Of a stretch of DNA of 64,000 bases, positions 60,034-64,000 are shown piece by piece. This DNA comes from Pyronema omphalodes (lineage: Eukaryota; Ascomycota; Pezizomycetes; Pezizales; Pyronemataceae), in assembly GCA_024516155.1 (NCBI GenBank), contig JAJJXM010000058.1:1-64000 (forward strand). Direction: 5' to 3'. Under the pieces are notes generated by a model, which saw only the letters and a list, made by a program, of their open reading frames with translations, made no database searches and had not been told where the DNA came from. Positions within the stretch are counted from its first letter, which is position 1, and each line of letters starts with the position of its first letter. A program made the position numbers and the translations under genes.

Positions 60034-61551
60034 ATGGACGCAAAAGTTGCAGAGTTTATGGCCATCACGGACACCTCTGCACAAAAGGCAGAATCATACT
60101 TGAAAGTATGCGACGGAAACCTTGACCAAGCCGTAGAGCTATTCTTTGACACTGGCGGAGCCGACATCGATGCTCCCGCTGACTCTGCGCCCCCGCCGTC
60201 TCTTCCGGCTCGTCAAACTGGGACTTCGAATGCGCCTATTTCCGCTGGTGGCCGTTCCGAGGATGACGACTTAATGGAAGCTATTAGAGCTAGTGGTGGG
60301 GGGGCTCCCACATCTTATGAGGACGACGAAGCTATGGCCCGCCGTTTACAAGAAGAACTATACGGTGGTGGTGGAGGAAGCAGCAGTATGGGTATGGAGA
60401 ACGGCGTTAGAGCTCCGATTGCAAAGACTGTCGAAACTTTGCTTCCTGATGATGATGATTTCGATGATGATCAATACACACACCCACCTGTACGCCATGG
60501 ACGAATCGGTAGGTATCAGTTATTGTCGAAGCTTCTCAAATTAGTGTAGCTGATTTGGCGTTTTACAGACCCTCAAATGAGAGCCGGCATTTTTAATCAA
60601 CGCACAAATGTCTGGGACGACCGTTCTCCCTCTTCTTTATCACCAACAGAACGTGCTAGACGACTCGCCGAGGCCACCGGTGGTGCATCAGCGCATTCGT
60701 CACATGCCAGAAATCTTGCGGAGCTGTTCAGACCACCGACCGAAATCATGTATCGCAGGTCATTCGAAGATGCCCGTGATGATGCCAAGGAGCTAGAAAA
60801 GTGGATTATTGTGAACCTCCAGGAAGATTCGACCTGGGCTTGCCAAATTCTCAATCGCGATATTTGGAGAAACTCAATGGTCCAACAGACAATTCGGGAG
60901 AATTTCATTTTTCTTCAACACAACCGCAATAGCGAGCAGGGGCGCAACTATATTAGGTTGTATATGGCAAATGCTTTTGAAGATTCGTTCCCGCACGTTG
61001 CGATCATCGATCCCCGCACAGGAGAACAAGTTGAAGTATGGAAGAAAATGCCAGTGAAGCCAGAGGATTGTGTACAGATTCTCCATGAGTTTTTGGAACG
61101 CTTCTCACTGAATGTAAATGCGAAGAATCCGGTTCAGCGAGGCCCAGGCGGTGCTACAAGTGCTGCGGAAATGGACGATTATGATTACATGTTCGAAGAT
61201 GATTCGATGGAGGTTGAGGAGGATGAGCCGCCGGCAAAGGGTAAGGAGGTGGAAACTTCGCCATTCCACAAAATAGCAAGCGACAAGCACCATCAGGAGC
61301 CACAGCCTGGGCCAGATGTCACTGCCATTCAGTTTCAGTTGCCCACCGGAAAGAAGATTGTTCGCAAATTTTTGATTCGGGACCCCGTCGAGCGTTTGTT
61401 CGAGTATGTCAAGGCGGATCTTTTTCCGGGCGAGGAATTTGATTTGATGGGCCCCCTCGGCAAGAAATTGATCGATATTCTGCACCAGACTATTGATGAG
61501 GCAGGGCTAAAGAGGGCGAGTGTCATGGTCGAAATTGTGGACAAGGAGTAA
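60034..61551 (+). CDS. ubx5: UBA-UAS-UBX protein (Ubx5/UBXN7 type)
   Basis: Two exons: 60034-60508 and 60569-61551 (60-bp intron), giving 485 residues. Residues 1-45 are a UBA-like ubiquitin-binding domain (VAEFMAITDTSAQKAESYLK, DGNLDQAVELFF). A UIM-like acidic helix (DDLMEAIRAS, DDEAMARRLQEEL) comes next. A UAS thioredoxin-like domain spans about 212-335 (PPTEIMYRRSFEDARDDAK, EKWIIVNLQEDSTWACQILN, FPHVAIIDPRTGEQVEVW). A UBX domain occupies about 408-485 (TAIQFQLPTGKKIVRKF, ERLFEYVKADLFPGEEFDLM). These recruit Cdc48/p97 to ubiquitinated substrates and cullin ligases. Domain order and length are complete. The ATG at 60034 is the first of its frame. Confidence 0.94.
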
Positions 61552-62631
61552 AGCTTAGGCGCTAGGATTTATACTTCTTCCGTGGTGAATTTTGCTTTGG
61601 CTCTGGACCAATTGCTTGTCATGCGGATGGGGATTTGCTTGGGCGCCGCATATTACATTTTCCCTCTGTCGGCTTCCGCTGCAGATATGTATAAGCTTCA
61701 ATTACACCGCACTCGATTGTTTTTACATACTTAGACTTAGCTGGCTGTCTTTGCAGTAATCATGTTTTGTTTGTATTTCACTGTGTTTCTCTGTTTGGAG
61801 TTTCCGCTGCTTGTTTAGGGTTTTGTCATAGTTTCTGCAGATAAAATAATCATCTGTACTTATTCCCTCCTAAAACTCACAGTGAATGTCTTCATTAAGA
61901 AAGTATCAATTTGTTTCCAGAATTGCTGTGTTGGTCCACTCCGGTGCGAGGCTCTGCACACACTCGTATATTCCAATGCCCACCACTTATAAACCAGGTC
62001 TCATCGCGGTGCACATTTCGACCAGTCTCCATATATTAACAGCCCCACAGAAATACAATACGCATGTTGCTTTCCATTTTCGTTCCTGAATTCTAATGTG
62101 CCCTTGCCCTGCTGCTCTTCGTCCCCTCGCTCGCTCCATGTACTAATCCCAGTTCTCTCTGACTCCATCGAACCCCTGACCCTCACCCGCCCCCACGTTA
62201 ACCGCTGTGATCCACAACACCCCAAACATCCCAAACTAAACACCTTAAACATCATTGAGGTCTCCCCGCAATACACCACGAATCTAAACCCCGAGCCGGA
62301 AGTATCGCGCCCCTTCCGTTCAAAACAAAGTATTCACAGCTCTTCCTTGGAGCTGCTTGCTATCCTTACAAGTTGGGGGCGTCGAGCCGCCACAGAGCCC
62401 CTTCTTCCTACCACGTTAGCCGAGTCGTCACTGCAACAGCGTCCGAACTACATTACAATCCTGGGTCACTTTGGCTCCCCCGATTTCGTTAATTCTACTT
62501 TGGTGTTGCCTTGGTACATAGCTTCTTGCCATAACGGAGACTGGGTCATAGGTTAGCACGCTCACGACGCATACGACGAACGGTCCTTACCCGTGCCAGA
62601 ACACACTTGCTCGTGTTTGAAGGCATCGAGA
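61552..62631. other. UBX5-kinase intergenic region (1.1 kb)
   Basis: It holds the UBX5 3' flank and the promoter and 5' UTR of the kinase, which is C-rich near 62100-62300. Open frames here are unsupported. Confidence 0.65.
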
Positions 62632-64000
62632 ATGGCATCAGCTCGATACCCAAGCTACAACGACTCTCCCTCAGATATAGCTAGCTCCGGTGGTGCGATG
62701 AATCAGCTTGTGGATCCAGAGACCTTGTATACCAAACAAGGCTGTATTGGTGGGTAACTTCCCCATGTCGCTGAGAGCCTTTGAGGTGTTACGCGAGTAT
62801 CATGTTAGTTAATGCTAATGCTCTGTTCAGGCGGCGGTAGTTTCGGTAAAGTTTACAAGGGTGTCGACAAGCGAACTGGTCAATCCGTAGCTATCAAGGT
62901 CATCGATGTCGAGAACGCCGAGGACGAGGTTGACGATATCATCCAAGAGATCAATATCCTTTCCGAGCTGCACTCGCCGTACGTCACTAAATACCATGGC
63001 TCATACCTCAAAGGTTCGGATCTTTGGATTATCATGGAATACTGTTCCGGTGGCAGCTGTGGCGACCTCATGAAGCCAGGATTAATTCCCGAAGAATATA
63101 TAACTATCATTATCAGAGAATTGCTGAATGGTTTGGAGTATCTACACAGCGACAATAAATTGCATCGCGATATCAAAGGTACTTCCGTCATTATGTATTA
63201 CATTGGGCAAGCTAACTCAAATAGCGGCGAATGTACTGTTGGCAGCCAATGGACAGGTTAAGCTTGCAGATTTCGGTGTTTCAGGTCAGCTAACAGCAAC
63301 CATGACGAAAAAAAATACGTTTGTTGGAACACCATTTTGGATGGCACCCGAGGTTATCAAACAGTCCGGTTACGACCAGAAAGCAGACATATGGTCACTT
63401 GGCATCACTGCTATAGAGCTTGCTATGGGCGAACCGCCTTACTCAGACATTCATCCTATGAAAGTTCTTTTCCTTATTCCGAAGAATCCACCGCCAGTAT
63501 TGGAGGGCAATTTCACAGACAAGTTCAAGGAGTTTGTAAGCCTTTGCTTACAGCGAGATCCAAGGGATCGCCCAACAGCTAAAGATCTACTTAAACATCC
63601 TTTTGTAAAACGCGCCAAGAGAACCAGTTACTTGACTGAACTAATTGAACGACACGAGCGATGGGTAACGGAGAACGGTAACAAGAAACCTGGAGATGAA
63701 GACTCTGATGAGGGTACTATGGATAGTAGAGACGGTAGATCCGCAGACGAGGAAGATGATAACGATTTATGGGATTTTGGAACAGTACGGCCCGTTGGAG
63801 GAAGGAGTAGTGCAACTGGCCTAAAGAGCTTGAGTGAAGCTCAGGCTAATATGAGATATATGGCACAAGCTGTCGACAGCAATGATTTTGTGGATCATAG
63901 CTCATCAAAACATGATCGACGAAACGAGGAAAGAATACAACCAGCCCACCCACAGCACAGAGCACAGGAGAATAGCAAACAGCAGCATGTACCCCCGGTG
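62632..64000 (+). CDS. Ste20-family GCK-III protein kinase (Mst3-like), 3' end outside window
   Basis: Three visible exons: 62632-62749, 62831-63178 and 63225 to the window end (introns 81 and 46 bp), giving 414 residues so far. After [13 protein letters not shown] comes the glycine loop [11 protein letters not shown], the catalytic Lys in [29 protein letters not shown], the GCK activation signature [17 protein letters not shown], and [20 protein letters not shown] with [12 protein letters not shown], the last typical of GCK-III (Mst3/Mst4, Sps1-like). The kinase domain ends near residue 295. An acidic linker follows ([20 protein letters not shown]) with [12 protein letters not shown], then a Gln/His-rich stretch that runs off the window. 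In filamentous fungi such kinases act in septation, polarity and hyphal development. All catalytic residues are present. Confidence 0.93.

Overview
The window is nuclear DNA of a filamentous ascomycete (Pezizomycotina). Genes are split by short introns, mostly 46-104 bp, with GT..AG ends, and the proteins are of fungal type: a Tsl1-type trehalose synthase subunit, Sfk1, an IZH3-like PAQR receptor, Ilm1, Pxr1 and an Mst3-like GCK-III kinase. Leotiomycetes is my best guess for the class, but the sequence alone does not prove it. I found no credible tRNA, rRNA or CRISPR array. Exon borders were worked out by hand from reading frame, GT/AG signals and family conservation.

Layout. Positions 1-50,000 are gene-poor: genes sit 1-4 kb apart in DNA rich in microsatellites and homopolymer runs. 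In order they are: a Ser-rich small protein (2870-3525, -); a Myb/SANT-like protein with an expanded low-complexity tail (7535-9456, +); the trehalose-synthase regulatory subunit (13068-16112, -); a 1023-residue unrecognised protein with six LPEF motifs (20225-23785, +); an Sfk1/DRAM-like membrane protein (24466-25494, -); a PAQR/IZH3-like receptor (28415-29863, -); a TUG/Ubx4-like UBX protein (33867-35522, +); LSM6 (35784-36375, -), whose first and last exons are short and easily missed; an Arg/Ser/His-rich protein with two possible first exons (37643-39497, -); a membrane-anchored coiled-coil protein (45332-45970, -); and a three-finger C2H2 protein (50606-51493, +). Positions 53,700-64,000 are gene-dense: NAA25 (-) and ILM1 (+) share a 303-bp divergent promoter, followed on + by PXR1, UBX5 and a GCK-III kinase that runs off the window end.

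Mobile DNA. Two related hAT elements (11058-11808 and 41651-42755) each have matching terminal inverted repeats and a perfect 8-bp target duplication. The second encodes a short intact peptide carrying only the hAT dimerisation domain; the first holds a decayed copy. A 692-bp PIF/Harbinger-type element (32104-32795) is flanked by TTA duplications.

How the genes relate. Most are housekeeping genes with unrelated jobs: trehalose synthesis, N-terminal acetylation, ribosome biogenesis and telomerase control, mRNA decay and splicing, Cdc48 adaptors, lipid or plasma-membrane functions, and signalling. I see no biosynthetic cluster and no clear new multi-gene system. The less ordinary items are the hAT/Harbinger derivatives, the LPEF-motif protein and the Myb/SANT-like protein.
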